27,999 nt of DNA, from IMG/VR virus record IMGVR_UViG_3300036829_000014, positions 1 through 27,999 of that record; one strand, written 5' to 3'. The stretch is from a virus. Made by a program: the position numbers and the translations under genes. Below the pieces are notes generated by a model. It worked only from the letters and a program-made list of their open reading frames with translations. It ran no database searches and was not told where the DNA came from. How positions within the stretch are numbered: position 1 is the first letter of the stretch; each line of letters begins with the position of its first letter. Positions 1 to 5,862 of the stretch are shown here, piece after piece.

Positions 1-57
1 GTACAATTCCATACCCTTATCCTTTGTCTCGCGAGTCAGGATCTGATAAAAATCCAT
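1..57 (-). CDS. Partial conserved phage protein (N-terminus only)
   Basis: Only the first 19 codons are inside the window, reading MDFYQILTRETKDKGMELY. The ATG follows a strong ribosome binding site (AGAAAGGAGACTG) and lies 11 bases past the stop of the upstream gene, so it is the next gene of the same operon. The opening MDFY followed by a charged, lysine-rich stretch resembles the start of a small protein family often found next to the NDDNR and FGHGS families in phage genomes. That resemblance comes from memory and the function of the family is unknown to me. The rest of the gene lies beyond the left edge. Confidence 0.7.
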   Translation of the reverse strand, partial: MDFYQILTRETKDKGMELY

Positions 58-68
58 CAGTCTCCTTT

Positions 69-587
69 CTACATATCAGTGTTTTCGTTGATATACGCGT
101 TCATCTGGTACCAAAGCTCAGTTTTGGTTTGGTCCTCTCTGGCATAGCGGAGAGGAAAGAAACTTCCACGACCATCTCTCTCAAACTGACGCCAGATCAT
201 TTGATCGAGAATGTCGTCAATCGCAGCGCGATCAATACCTGTTCTCAATCGATCTTTGTACTGGGCCAAGCCGAGATTATCAATTAGACGCCACGCCCAC
301 AATTCAGGAGCACCATCTGCATTGAACGCCAGCCGTCGGGAGAGGGCCACTAGTACTTCAAGGATTGAGACCCCTTGCTGAAGTACATCGTAGTGACCCC
401 CTCCCAGGAATTCCGTACGGAGGTCGAGACCATCCTCCACACGATTGTCATCGTTTGGAATGATCCAAACAAATTCCTTGCTATACATCAAAGTAAACAG
501 ACCTTCGTATGTGTGCGACGTTCGCCGCCCATACTCAGGAGCTATTTGATTTTTGAGCCAGATGAAATACTGTTCATCCTTCGTCAT
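69..587 (-). CDS. Conserved phage protein of unknown function (NDDNR / IWYQMNAYxNEN family)
   Basis: The product is 172 aa. I chose the ATG that opens MTKDEQYFIWLKNQ because it overlaps the last 14 bases of the upstream gene, as expected for translational coupling. A longer in-frame start lies deep inside that gene and has no ribosome binding site. Recognisable blocks are EFVWIIPNDDNRVEDGLDLR near the N-terminus, ISILEVLVALSRR-like helices in the middle, and FFPLRYAREDQTKTELWYQM near the C-terminus. This layout matches a family very common in phages of Gram-positive hosts, always beside small unknowns like its neighbours. No catalytic motif, signal peptide or membrane segment is visible. It is probably cytoplasmic. 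I do not assign a function. Confidence 0.8.
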   Translation of the reverse strand: MTKDEQYFIWLKNQIAPEYGRRTSHTYEGLFTLMYSKEFVWIIPNDDNRVEDGLDLRTEFLGGGHYDVLQQGVSILEVLVALSRRLAFNADGAPELWAWRLIDNLGLAQYKDRLRTGIDRAAIDDILDQMIWRQFERDGRGSFFPLRYAREDQTKTELWYQMNAYINENTDM

Positions 588-1380
588 CGAATCGAGGCTT
601 GTGCCTTCTTGCCCTACTCGCTGAGTGCTGTAGGAATCCATGCACGACCTCCGCAAAGTTGCCCGGATTACGAATGATTTCTAGCTCAATCGAGAGCTCG
701 TCATTCCTGACATAGACAACGTTCGGATCACCTGAGCCATGACCGAATTTCTCCGCGAAATCGACTGGGACATATCCGTCAACAGCGTTGACAGGTCTGT
801 CTACGTCGTTGGCGAGCACATCATCATCCGAGTAATACGTCCAGGTCATCTGGTCGTATTCCTTCTCGTTTGCCTTGTACTCATCCTTATGGATGATGTA
901 CGGATGAGTCGACGAACGCTGACTTTCTTCCGCCTCCTGATCCCATTCGGGAGTCTCAGGCTGAGGAGTTGCAAAGACGTTGGTTACATCCGTGACCGTG
1001 CCCTTCTCTACAACTACAGCTGGCTCTTTCGGACCAGCGTCGGAGCTTGGCTCGATTTCGGAATATGGAGTATATCCCGCACCCTTAACCACTTCCGCTG
1101 GAGACGGCTTCTCTTCCGCGGCTTCAGCCGCTTGAAGCTTCTGGAAATAATGTTCCCGCATTTGCGAGATTTCTTCTTCCGCCAATTTCTCATATTTTGT
1201 CTCCAGTTTCGACTTGGCCACAATGAATCCAACCGTTCCGCCAATTGCGGCACCAGCAGCAGTTCCGAGCAAGACAAGAGCAACTGAGCGCCCGTCAACA
1301 CGACGGGCGACCTCAGCCATCTCCTCGAGATTCTCGGCGACCTCTTCACCAACTTCTTCTACTAGTTCTCCAGTTGCCAC
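574..1380 (-). CDS. Membrane-anchored conserved phage protein (FGHGSxDPNVVYVRN family)
   Basis: The product is 268 aa with a GTG start seven bases after GGAGG, overlapping the upstream DUF6353 gene by 19 bases. Residues 1-30 are acidic and amphipathic. Residues about 32-55 (ALVLLGTAAGAAIGGTVGFI) form one glycine-rich membrane segment. Next come a short charged coiled stretch, a low-complexity Pro/Glu/Ala linker, and a C-terminal domain with HPYIIHKDEY, MTWTYYSDDDVL, FGHGSGDPNVVYVRN and FAEVVHGFLQHS blocks. This combination is a recurrent phage family that travels with DUF6353 genes. The N-terminal anchor with a soluble domain suggests a protein on the inner face of the host membrane. Its role is unknown. 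The tight overlaps on both sides suggest co-production with both neighbours. Confidence 0.85.
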   Translation of the reverse strand: MATGELVEEVGEEVAENLEEMAEVARRVDGRSVALVLLGTAAGAAIGGTVGFIVAKSKLETKYEKLAEEEISQMREHYFQKLQAAEAAEEKPSPAEVVKGAGYTPYSEIEPSSDAGPKEPAVVVEKGTVTDVTNVFATPQPETPEWDQEAEESQRSSTHPYIIHKDEYKANEKEYDQMTWTYYSDDDVLANDVDRPVNAVDGYVPVDFAEKFGHGSGDPNVVYVRNDELSIELEIIRNPGNFAEVVHGFLQHSASRARRHKPRFDDEG

Positions 1381-2291
1381 CGAATATCCTCCTCAGCAGG
1401 ACTCTGCTCGATTAGATGATAAATAACTCCGTCAACATTGAAATCAAGAAGGATCGAACCTTCTCGACCATTGACGAATTCACGAACCATGTGGTTGTTT
1501 TGATCGTCAAATATACCGAAGTCAATGTAGTTGTCTGTGGTTCCGTCGTTCGACATGACCCAGCCAACCACAGCTCCAGCCTTTGACCGCGGAAGTCCGA
1601 GCCTGTCGTAGACCTCGTTGAGGAATACGTGACCTCTGACGCGCAGCATATCATTCAGATAGTTTTGCTGACACTTCAAGAAGAAGAAGTTCAGCTCCGG
1701 GTCCGAGTTCCAGTCCGCCGACGTCGGATCGAAGAATCTCGCATACGGCGAATGGCCCGTCGAACTTGCTCGAGTGATGGTTTTCTTCTTACCGGTTTCT
1801 TCGTCGGTGATTTGGACTTGTTCGGTTTCGAATCGGAAATTCCGATCCTCCTCCTCGCCATGCTTGTCGATGACTCGCTGACGATACTCACTGAACGCAC
1901 GGTCCAAAGCGGTATACGCAGCGGCCAGACCAGCGTTTCGTTGATTGAGAATCTGATGTGACTTTGTGAGAGCGGCAATCGACAGTACGCCAACACCAAC
2001 AGCCGGAGCGTACAGCTTTGCGATCTCTACAGCAGAACGGACATGGATAATTGTGATATCCCGTCGGCGATCCTCCTCGGAATAACGCTCGTCATCCAGA
2101 GACTTCGCGATTGCAAGATCATTCCGAGTCTCAGCCAGAACTTCGTCCAGCTTGAGTGTTGCGCGACAAGCAAGAACTGTCGTGCCCACAAAGCCAGTAA
2201 CTCCTGCACCGAAAAGAATCTGCGGCGCATTCTTCACCGCGACTAGGCTAGTGCGTGCGATCTTGTGGGTGATCGCTTCGGGTATATTCAT
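1362..2291 (-). CDS. DUF6353-like membrane protein, paralogue 2
   Basis: The product is 309 aa. I chose the ATG of MNIPEAITHK because AAGGAG sits eight bases upstream. The longer in-frame extension has no ribosome binding site and would run into the upstream gene. A first hydrophobic glycine-rich segment (APQILFGAGVTGFVGTTVLA) lies near residue 25-45 and a second (YAPAVGVGVLSIAALT) about 80 residues later. A soluble C-terminal domain contains NEVYDRLGLPRSKAGAVVGWV and an aromatic, acidic tail. The arrangement matches the gene at 4344-5159 in order and spacing, so the two are paralogues with low identity. DUF6353 proteins are frequent in siphoviruses of Gram-positive hosts and have no established function. 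Two membrane segments suggest an integral membrane protein with an intracellular domain. Confidence 0.85.
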   Translation of the reverse strand: MNIPEAITHKIARTSLVAVKNAPQILFGAGVTGFVGTTVLACRATLKLDEVLAETRNDLAIAKSLDDERYSEEDRRRDITIIHVRSAVEIAKLYAPAVGVGVLSIAALTKSHQILNQRNAGLAAAYTALDRAFSEYRQRVIDKHGEEEDRNFRFETEQVQITDEETGKKKTITRASSTGHSPYARFFDPTSADWNSDPELNFFFLKCQQNYLNDMLRVRGHVFLNEVYDRLGLPRSKAGAVVGWVMSNDGTTDNYIDFGIFDDQNNHMVREFVNGREGSILLDFNVDGVIYHLIEQSPAEEDIRWQLEN

Positions 2292-2301
2292 TAATTTCTC
2301 C

Positions 2302-2535
2302 TTAAAATAGGGATGCCTGGAGGAACTCTTCGACAGCATCAGGTCGCTCCTCCAGTAGAGCTTCCCGCATTTCGCGCTTCTTCTCAGCCAGCTCTCGCGT
2401 CTCTTCCTCGACTTCCAACTGTCGACGATGAATCGCGTAGAGCTGCTGAGTGGACATCTTGTCGACTCGCTCAGACCATTTGTTACTGAGCGGGTACATG
2501 GACTTGACGTATTTACGTACTTGGGATTCGTTCAT
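2302..2535 (-). CDS. Small helical charged protein, unknown function
   Basis: The product is 77 aa, starting at the ATG of MNESQVRKYVKSMYPLSNKW. This ATG shares one base with the TAA of the upstream gene (TAATG), a typical coupled start, so the longer in-frame reading inside the upstream gene is rejected. The N-terminal third is basic. The rest is a highly charged heptad-like helix rich in Glu, Arg and Lys (QLEVEEETRELAEKKREMRE), probably a coiled coil. The arrangement suggests a small adaptor or DNA/RNA-associated protein, but no family function is known to me. The gene ends 11 bases before the DUF6353 start and belongs to the same operon. Confidence 0.75.
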   Translation of the reverse strand: MNESQVRKYVKSMYPLSNKWSERVDKMSTQQLYAIHRRQLEVEEETRELAEKKREMREALLEERPDAVEEFLQASLF

Positions 2536-3143
2536 TATCCAATCGGGGTAGGGTCTGGTAGATCCAGCAAATAGCCTTCCCTGACTTTGGCTACTCCGGC
2601 TCCTCTTAGATCTGTCCAACCCCACTTGTAATCTGTATGGGCGGAATCGAATCCGACCAATTCATACAAGTCAGCAACGCTGGCCGTATCATACTTCCCG
2701 ACCAGATCGAAAAGCCGGTCAATAACATCCTCCGCTTCGGCTCGAGATGTCAACACAATCTCATCGAAATCGTGTCGAGCTCGTGCCCTCCGGCTCATAA
2801 CCGGCTGCGGGGCTTGGGCTGGCTGCGACATCCTGTGGTACTGCACGTACCCAGTTGGCCCAGCCATAGGTGACGGAGCTCCACCACGGCGGCGCCCGTC
2901 TCCGAGAATCAAACGCCTCAAATATGACTCTCCTGCATCAACGATCAATTCCCTGGCAGCAGGAACAAGCACGTCAAACAGGACATATTGAAACGTCGAT
3001 CGAGTATCGTTAGCTACGAAAGTCTCTCTGAATTGCTTTCGCAGAGGCTTCTTTCTACGGTGTGCCTCCGACGAGGTAACCCGCTCAACTCGCTTCGGCT
3101 TTCCGGACTTGCTTGCATCGCTGTTTGGCGGAAAGTCTTCCAT
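2535..3143 (-). CDS. Conserved phage protein with C-terminal KWGWTDLRGA motif
   Basis: The product is 202 aa. The start abuts the stop of the upstream gene with no gap, and there is a short AAAGGAG-like site (AAAAGAGGAATTAA). The N-terminus is basic and disordered (KSGKPKRVERVTSSEAHRRK). A helical middle contains VLFDVLVPAARELIVDAGES, followed by a Gly/Pro/Arg-rich linker. The conserved C-terminal domain begins around DFDEIVLTSRAEAEDVIDRL and ends with YKWGWTDLRGAGVAKVREGY and LDLPDP. I recognise this C-terminal block from small unknown proteins of many phages of Gram-positive hosts, but its function is not established. A basic tail plus a compact domain could fit nucleic-acid or protein binding, which is inference only. 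Confidence 0.8.
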   Translation of the reverse strand: MEDFPPNSDASKSGKPKRVERVTSSEAHRRKKPLRKQFRETFVANDTRSTFQYVLFDVLVPAARELIVDAGESYLRRLILGDGRRRGGAPSPMAGPTGYVQYHRMSQPAQAPQPVMSRRARARHDFDEIVLTSRAEAEDVIDRLFDLVGKYDTASVADLYELVGFDSAHTDYKWGWTDLRGAGVAKVREGYLLDLPDPTPIG

Positions 3144-3359
3144 TTAATTCCTCTTTTGATAAAGGCCGGTTGACGACATTACGAATTCTTCTTCCTCCTT
3201 GTTAACCATTCTTGAAACCAGAATCGGAGGCATCAAAATTGGAGGAGTATCTTGTTCCGGCAGATTTTGCTTAATCATGACGAACTGTTGATCTGCACCA
3301 GCAGCTAATCCTGCCAACTGAATAAGCTGGTCTCGATTGAGCAGCTCGATCATTTCCAT
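3144..3359 (-). CDS. Small hypothetical protein
   Basis: The product is 71 aa, with the start at MEMIELLNRDQLIQLAGLAA, seven bases after AAAGGAA. The N-terminal half looks like an amphipathic helix. The middle is proline-rich (TPPILMPPILVSRM) and the end is charged. No membrane segment or known domain is visible. It is the first gene after the terminator at 3381-3413, with no recognisable promoter in between, so its mRNA must come from read-through or from a promoter I cannot see. It is followed without a gap by the KWGWTDL-family gene, which supports it being real. Confidence 0.65.
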   Translation of the reverse strand: MEMIELLNRDQLIQLAGLAAGADQQFVMIKQNLPEQDTPPILMPPILVSRMVNKEEEEFVMSSTGLYQKRN

Positions 3360-3380
3360 ATAGATTCCTTTAAATTAGGG

Positions 3381-3413
3381 AAAAAGAAAAAGGAGAACCC
3401 TTGCGGATTCTCC
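3381..3413 (-). terminator. Rho-independent terminator after the 90-aa gene
   Basis: On the minus strand a nine-pair stem (GGAGAATCC with GGGTTCTCC, one G-U pair) closes a GCAA tetraloop and is followed immediately by TTTTTCTTTTT. It lies seven bases after the stop of the upstream gene. The stem, tetraloop and T-run are all visible, making this one of the clearest terminators in the window. It closes the transcript begun by the promoter at 3724-3756. Confidence 0.9.
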
Positions 3414-3420
3414 CTCAGCT

Positions 3421-3693
3421 TTACGCTGCGGTCTCAACAACCTGCTTAGCAGCAGCTCGTGTGGCCTTGCGCTCGACGTACTTGTCTGCAACCGTGTCTA
3501 CGGCCTTGTTCACCAGCGGCTTCGTGAAGCTAGTGAAGTAGAGCGCCGCGGTGTAACACGCCAGTCGCACCGGAAGGTTCTCTTCCGGAACGAAATCTGT
3601 GTTCTCCTCGACAGTCTTCTCAATAGTATCACAAGCCAAACTGTAAACGGCGTAGTTGGCAACAGCCTTAACGACATTACGCTTGGACATCAT
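3421..3693 (-). CDS. Small conserved phage protein, possibly membrane-associated
   Basis: The product is 90 aa. The first of two tandem ATGs is used because AAGGAG lies eight bases upstream. It begins MMSKRNVVKAVANYAVYSLA, continues with an acidic stretch (EKTVEENTDFVPEENLP), then a semi-hydrophobic helix around RLACYTAALYFTSFTKPLV, and ends in an Ala/Lys-rich helix. It sits alone between its own promoter (3724-3756) and a strong terminator (3381-3413), so it can be expressed as a separate single-gene unit, unlike its operon neighbours. The function is unknown. The separate expression suggests it is needed at a different level or time from the surrounding genes. Confidence 0.8.
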   Translation of the reverse strand: MMSKRNVVKAVANYAVYSLACDTIEKTVEENTDFVPEENLPVRLACYTAALYFTSFTKPLVNKAVDTVADKYVERKATRAAAKQVVETAA

Positions 3694-3723
3694 AATAAAC
3701 GCTCCTTAAATTTGGTTAGTTGG

Positions 3724-3756
3724 GGTCTCATTATGGTCCATGTTTATTCTGCGAAT
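3724..3756 (-). promoter_or_regulatory. Phage promoter P1 (copy 1 of a 33-bp family)
   Basis: Read on the minus strand, this element has a -10 box CATAAT (3730-3735) followed by GAGACC. Upstream are ACATGG and the TTCGCAG block that falls in the -35 region. It aligns without gaps over 33 bases to the elements at 5736-5768, 5819-5851 and 6231-6263. The upstream part also forms an inverted repeat, TTTATTC-GCA-GAATAAA. The predicted start of transcription is near 3723, giving a leader of about 30 bases before the 90-aa gene. The -35 hexamer does not look like TTGACA. Confidence 0.75.
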
Positions 3757-3765
3757 AAAAAGCTG

Positions 3766-4335
3766 TTACTCGAGAATCTTCAAGCTCCCAGCACGAAGTT
3801 CGGCCTGCGCCATTTCGAAATCGCTTGTGGAGAGATTCATGAACTCTTCCCTAGTAATAGTACGCGCCTGAACCTGCTCCTCAGGCGGTCGAACACCACC
3901 CATAGGGGATTGAGTAACCCCTTCGTTGTTCTGAGCAAGAACTTTCTCGGTTTCATCAATCAGATCCTTCGGCATGATCCCGGTTATGAAAGCCGAGGCA
4001 GCATCTGCATCTGTGACTAGTTCCATGAAGAATGTGGAATATGCCTCAGATGATTCGAAATCTGAACGAAGCTGATCGTTCTTGATGAAGCGCTTGCCAT
4101 CCGTCGACTTGACTCCGTAAGAGCCAAGAATGAGCTTCTTCATCTCCTGCATGATGACCTTACCGTTGACCTTTCCTTCCGGATCGGTCTCGATCATTCG
4201 CTGCATGGTTTCGGAGAAGCCTCCTTCCATGCTCAGCTCGAGCTCGACCAGCTCTGCGCGAGTCATGTTGAAGTAGAAGACTTCCGTCTCCTCCTCCCCG
4301 TTAAAATTGGTGTAAGTGATTGTCTTCTTGAGCAT
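3766..4335 (-). CDS. Conserved phage protein resembling a tail assembly chaperone
   Basis: The product is 189 aa. The start at MLKKTITYTNFNGEEETEVF is set by a strong AGGAGGTAAC site directly upstream; the longer in-frame extension has no such site. The opening beta-strand pair, MTRAELVELELSMEGG, the YGVKSTDGKRFIKNDQLR block and EAYSTFFMELVTDADAASAF match a widespread family in phages of Gram-positive hosts. Several members are annotated as tail assembly chaperone-like because the fold prediction and the lengths resemble lambda gpG relatives. The C-terminal third is an acidic, low-complexity tail (RPPEEQVQARTITREEFMN). It lies far from the tail genes, after the lysis genes, so a chaperone role here is uncertain. 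It ends just before promoter P1. Confidence 0.8.
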   Translation of the reverse strand: MLKKTITYTNFNGEEETEVFYFNMTRAELVELELSMEGGFSETMQRMIETDPEGKVNGKVIMQEMKKLILGSYGVKSTDGKRFIKNDQLRSDFESSEAYSTFFMELVTDADAASAFITGIMPKDLIDETEKVLAQNNEGVTQSPMGGVRPPEEQVQARTITREEFMNLSTSDFEMAQAELRAGSLKILE

Positions 4336-4343
4336 GTTACCTC

Positions 4344-5159
4344 CTAGTAGAACTTGTTGTAGTTTGGCTGAGGATGAGCACCAAAGTCGACCGCAATGCA
4401 TGGACGACCATCAGAAGACATGGTCGTCGAGAAAGCAATCGTCAATTGGTTATCGAGATTCCAGCCAACCTCGTCTGAGACTCCGGTCGGAGGCAATCCA
4501 ATCTCGTCATATAGCGAGCTGAGGCTCGCGTAGCTGTGGTTAATGATGTTGAAGTTGATCGTGTTCTCAGCCTTCTTGATTTCTTCAACACTGCTCTGGA
4601 AATACCTACCAGAGTAAATATCGAAGCACAGCACCTCTCCGGTTCCGGCAAGGATCACTTCTCGCGTGTTTACAGGAACTTTGTCCACCTTGTCCTGAGC
4701 CAGAGCCTCTCGGACAGACAGTTCCTTGTTCTCGCCAAGCTTCTCAACTACCTTGGCCTTGTACTCCTGGAGTGCTTTCTCTGATACACTCGAAGCAATC
4801 GTCAAAGCAGCAATCTGATTCGATGCCACCCGATTACCTGTCAGAATTGCCGCTAGAGTTCCAGCACCAGTGATAAATGGAGGAACATAAAGCGGATACA
4901 CAAGCTTGATCTTTTCGCGAAAAGTCAAGTCTGGTAAACCAGTGAAATCGTTTCCGATTGTCCTTGGTGTCCTATCGTCATCTCGAACTGGAGAAAGGTT
5001 GAGTGATTCTTTGTGAATCAATCTCGCGGCCTTGTATCCTGCCTGATGCGACAAATATGACGTACCGACTACGCCAGCGGACCCTGCCCCGGTAAGGAGC
5101 AGGGTTGAGTGATTGCTGGTGAACTGCTTGGCCTTACCGATGAGTTCTGCGATGTGCAC
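4344..5159 (-). CDS. DUF6353-like membrane protein, paralogue 1
   Basis: The product is 271 aa. I chose the GTG of (M)HIAELIGKAKQF because AAAGGTGG is five bases upstream. A TTG 15 bases earlier is possible but overlaps that ribosome binding site. The first membrane segment is LLLTGAGSAGVVGTSYLS near residue 20-40. The second is YPLYVPPFITGAGTLAAILT about 85 residues further. Next are a helical stretch (ALQEYKAKVVEKLGENKE) and a soluble C-terminal domain with YASLSSLYDEIGLPPTGVSD and VGWN. Order and motifs match the gene at 1362-2291, so these are paralogues. DUF6353 has no known activity. The first 26 bases overlap the end of the 47-aa micro-protein gene upstream, suggesting coupled translation. 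Confidence 0.85.
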   Translation of the reverse strand: MHIAELIGKAKQFTSNHSTLLLTGAGSAGVVGTSYLSHQAGYKAARLIHKESLNLSPVRDDDRTPRTIGNDFTGLPDLTFREKIKLVYPLYVPPFITGAGTLAAILTGNRVASNQIAALTIASSVSEKALQEYKAKVVEKLGENKELSVREALAQDKVDKVPVNTREVILAGTGEVLCFDIYSGRYFQSSVEEIKKAENTINFNIINHSYASLSSLYDEIGLPPTGVSDEVGWNLDNQLTIAFSTTMSSDGRPCIAVDFGAHPQPNYNKFY

Positions 5160-5277
5160 GGTTCCACCTTTCAATTAGCGACATGACGAGGTCATACATA
5201 TAGTCTATGGTTAGCCACATTATGAACCAAAATAACAACGCGACAGAAAGCCACGTTGCCGTTTGCACAGAGATCAT
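5134..5277 (-). CDS. 47-aa single-span membrane micro-protein
   Basis: The ATG overlaps the TGA of the 43-aa gene upstream (ATGA), and the TAA lies 26 bases inside the following DUF6353 gene. The product starts MISVQTATWLSVALLFWFIM, continues WLTIDYMYDLVMSLIERWNR and ends AHRRTHR. This gives one hydrophobic span at about residues 8-24 and a basic, aromatic C-terminus, which predicts an N-out, C-in topology. No family is recognised. The tight overlaps at both ends and the clear membrane character are the evidence that it is real. Its short length means conventional length filters would miss it. Confidence 0.6.
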   Translation of the reverse strand: MISVQTATWLSVALLFWFIMWLTIDYMYDLVMSLIERWNRAHRRTHR

Positions 5278-5405
5278 CGCTTGCGCATCTCTCGGACGAA
5301 AATCCAGATCAACCAGAGGCCACCGGTGATGATGGTCATAATAATGTCAAATATGAATGACATGCATCCGTACGGCTTGCTTTGCACGATGTAAATCCTT
5401 TCCAT
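5274..5405 (-). CDS. 43-aa membrane micro-protein (GGLWLIWxFVREMR type)
   Basis: The ATG is preceded by AGGTGA at about eight bases, two bases after the stop of the 78-aa gene. The product runs MERIYIVQSKPYGCMSFIFD then IIMTIITGGLWLIWIFVREM and RKR. One membrane segment covers about residues 15-36 and ends in a basic tail. The SFIFDIIMTIITGGLWLIW pattern recalls small unannotated membrane proteins present in many actinophages and other phages, usually near lysis or accessory genes; this is recognition from memory. Its stop overlaps the start of the next micro-protein by ATGA. A lysis-accessory or membrane-adaptor role is possible but unproven. Confidence 0.75.
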   Translation of the reverse strand: MERIYIVQSKPYGCMSFIFDIIMTIITGGLWLIWIFVREMRKR

Positions 5406-5407
5406 AA

Positions 5408-5644
5408 TTATTCACCTATACCCATCTCTACAAGAATGGTCCGAGCAATATCACTCGGATCCGTCATGTCCCTCCAGGGCTCCTTATCACGAATGGCAAA
5501 CAGCGCGTCAATGGAAGCCATCGGCGTACCAACAACCACAGCCATAATTCCTGGCTGTGCATCTTCACCATCAATTTGAAGCGCCAGCGTTGACAGCGAC
5601 TCCTCAAGAGCTTTCATCTTTTGCTGCTCAACTTCGGTCTTCAT
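5408..5644 (-). CDS. Small acidic hypothetical protein
   Basis: The product is 78 aa, starting at MKTEVEQQKMKALEESLSTL six bases after AAGGAG. The N-terminal third is a charged helix. A short hydrophobic strand (GIMAVVVGTPMASIDALFAI) follows, then an acidic, Trp-containing end (EPWRDMTDPSDIARTILVEM). No known domain is visible, and it is probably cytoplasmic. It is the first gene after the promoter at 5736-5768, but a strong hairpin with a T-run lies between promoter and gene, so its expression may depend on read-through of that hairpin. It starts the operon that continues into the two micro-proteins and DUF6353 paralogue 1. Confidence 0.75.
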   Translation of the reverse strand: MKTEVEQQKMKALEESLSTLALQIDGEDAQPGIMAVVVGTPMASIDALFAIRDKEPWRDMTDPSDIARTILVEMGIGE

Positions 5645-5660
5645 ATTAACTCCTTAGATT

Positions 5661-5709
5661 AGAAAAATAAAAAGAGAGTACCAGACTTGAACTGGTTGGA
5701 TAGTCTCTC
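5661..5709 (-). terminator. Hairpin with T-run in the leader of the 78-aa gene (terminator or attenuator)
   Basis: Minus-strand order is GAGAG, eight bases, then ACCAG-TTCAAGT-CTGGT, one A, then CTCTC and TTTTTATTTTT. The outer GAGAG/CTCTC and inner ACCAG/CTGGT helices stack, with an internal bulge, before the T-run. It lies downstream of promoter P2 and upstream of the 78-aa gene, so it would end transcripts from P2 after about 73 nt unless bypassed. Confidence 0.7.
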
Positions 5710-5735
5710 CACGATTGGTTACGTGGCACTTTATC
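5661..5735 (-). ncRNA. Candidate short leader RNA from P2 with a tRNA T-arm-like hairpin
   Basis: If P2 starts transcription near 5735, the RNA before the T-run would be about 73 nt and contains no credible reading frame. It has a first hairpin (CCACG / CGTGG, eight-base loop, 5709-5726) and a second five-pair hairpin with the seven-base loop TTCAAGT, which is the consensus shape of a tRNA T-arm. A D-arm and a CCA end are absent, so it is not a tRNA. It may be a regulatory leader, an attenuator or an independent small RNA. The call rests on predicted structure only. Confidence 0.4.
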
Positions 5736-5768
5736 GCTCTCATTGTAGACCATGTTTTTTCTGCGATT
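5736..5768 (-). promoter_or_regulatory. Phage promoter P2 (copy 2 of a 33-bp family)
   Basis: On the minus strand the -10 box is TACAAT (5742-5747) followed by GAGAGC, with ACATGG upstream and ATCGCAG in the -35 region. It aligns without gaps to the elements at 3724, 5819 and 6231. The T-run of the preceding terminator (5770-5774) touches its upstream edge, so a terminator and a promoter are packed back to back. Confidence 0.75.
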
Positions 5769-5769
5769 G

Positions 5770-5797
5770 AAAAACTGAAAGCCCCACGAGCTTTCAG
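5770..5797 (-). terminator. Rho-independent terminator ending the P3 transcript
   Basis: A perfect eight-pair stem (CTGAAAGC / GCTTTCAG on the minus strand) closes a seven-base loop and is followed at once by TTTTT. It lies about 20 bases downstream of the predicted P3 start site. The arm can alternatively pair AAGCCC with GGGCTT (5801-5806 with 5779-5784), which would exclude part of the terminator stem. Confidence 0.8.
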
Positions 5798-5818
5798 CTT
5801 GGGCTTACTTCTTGGGTA
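5770..5818 (-). ncRNA. Candidate 49-nt terminated RNA from P3
   Basis: Promoter P3 is followed within about 50 bases by a strong intrinsic terminator. No start codon with a ribosome binding site lies in between, so the expected product is a non-coding RNA made almost entirely of the hairpin region. Two mutually exclusive foldings are possible (see the terminator at 5770-5797). It could be a small RNA, or a switch that controls read-through into P2 and the genes beyond. No known RNA family is recognised. Confidence 0.4.
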
Positions 5819-5851
5819 GGTCTCATTATAGGCGATGTAATATCTACGACC
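5819..5851 (-). promoter_or_regulatory. Phage promoter P3 (copy 3 of a 33-bp family)
   Basis: On the minus strand the -10 box is a perfect TATAAT (5825-5830) followed by GAGACC. Upstream are ACATCGCC next to the -10 and GTCGTAG in the -35 region. It aligns without gaps to the other three copies. The palindrome at 5863-5877 lies 12 bases upstream of it. Confidence 0.8.
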
Positions 5852-5862
5852 CTGGACCGAAA

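Noticed and set aside
5661-5735. tRNA gene suggested by the TTCAAGT T-arm-like hairpin
   Set aside because: The D-arm, anticodon arm geometry and CCA end are missing, and the outer GAGAG that could close an acceptor stem belongs to the promoter.
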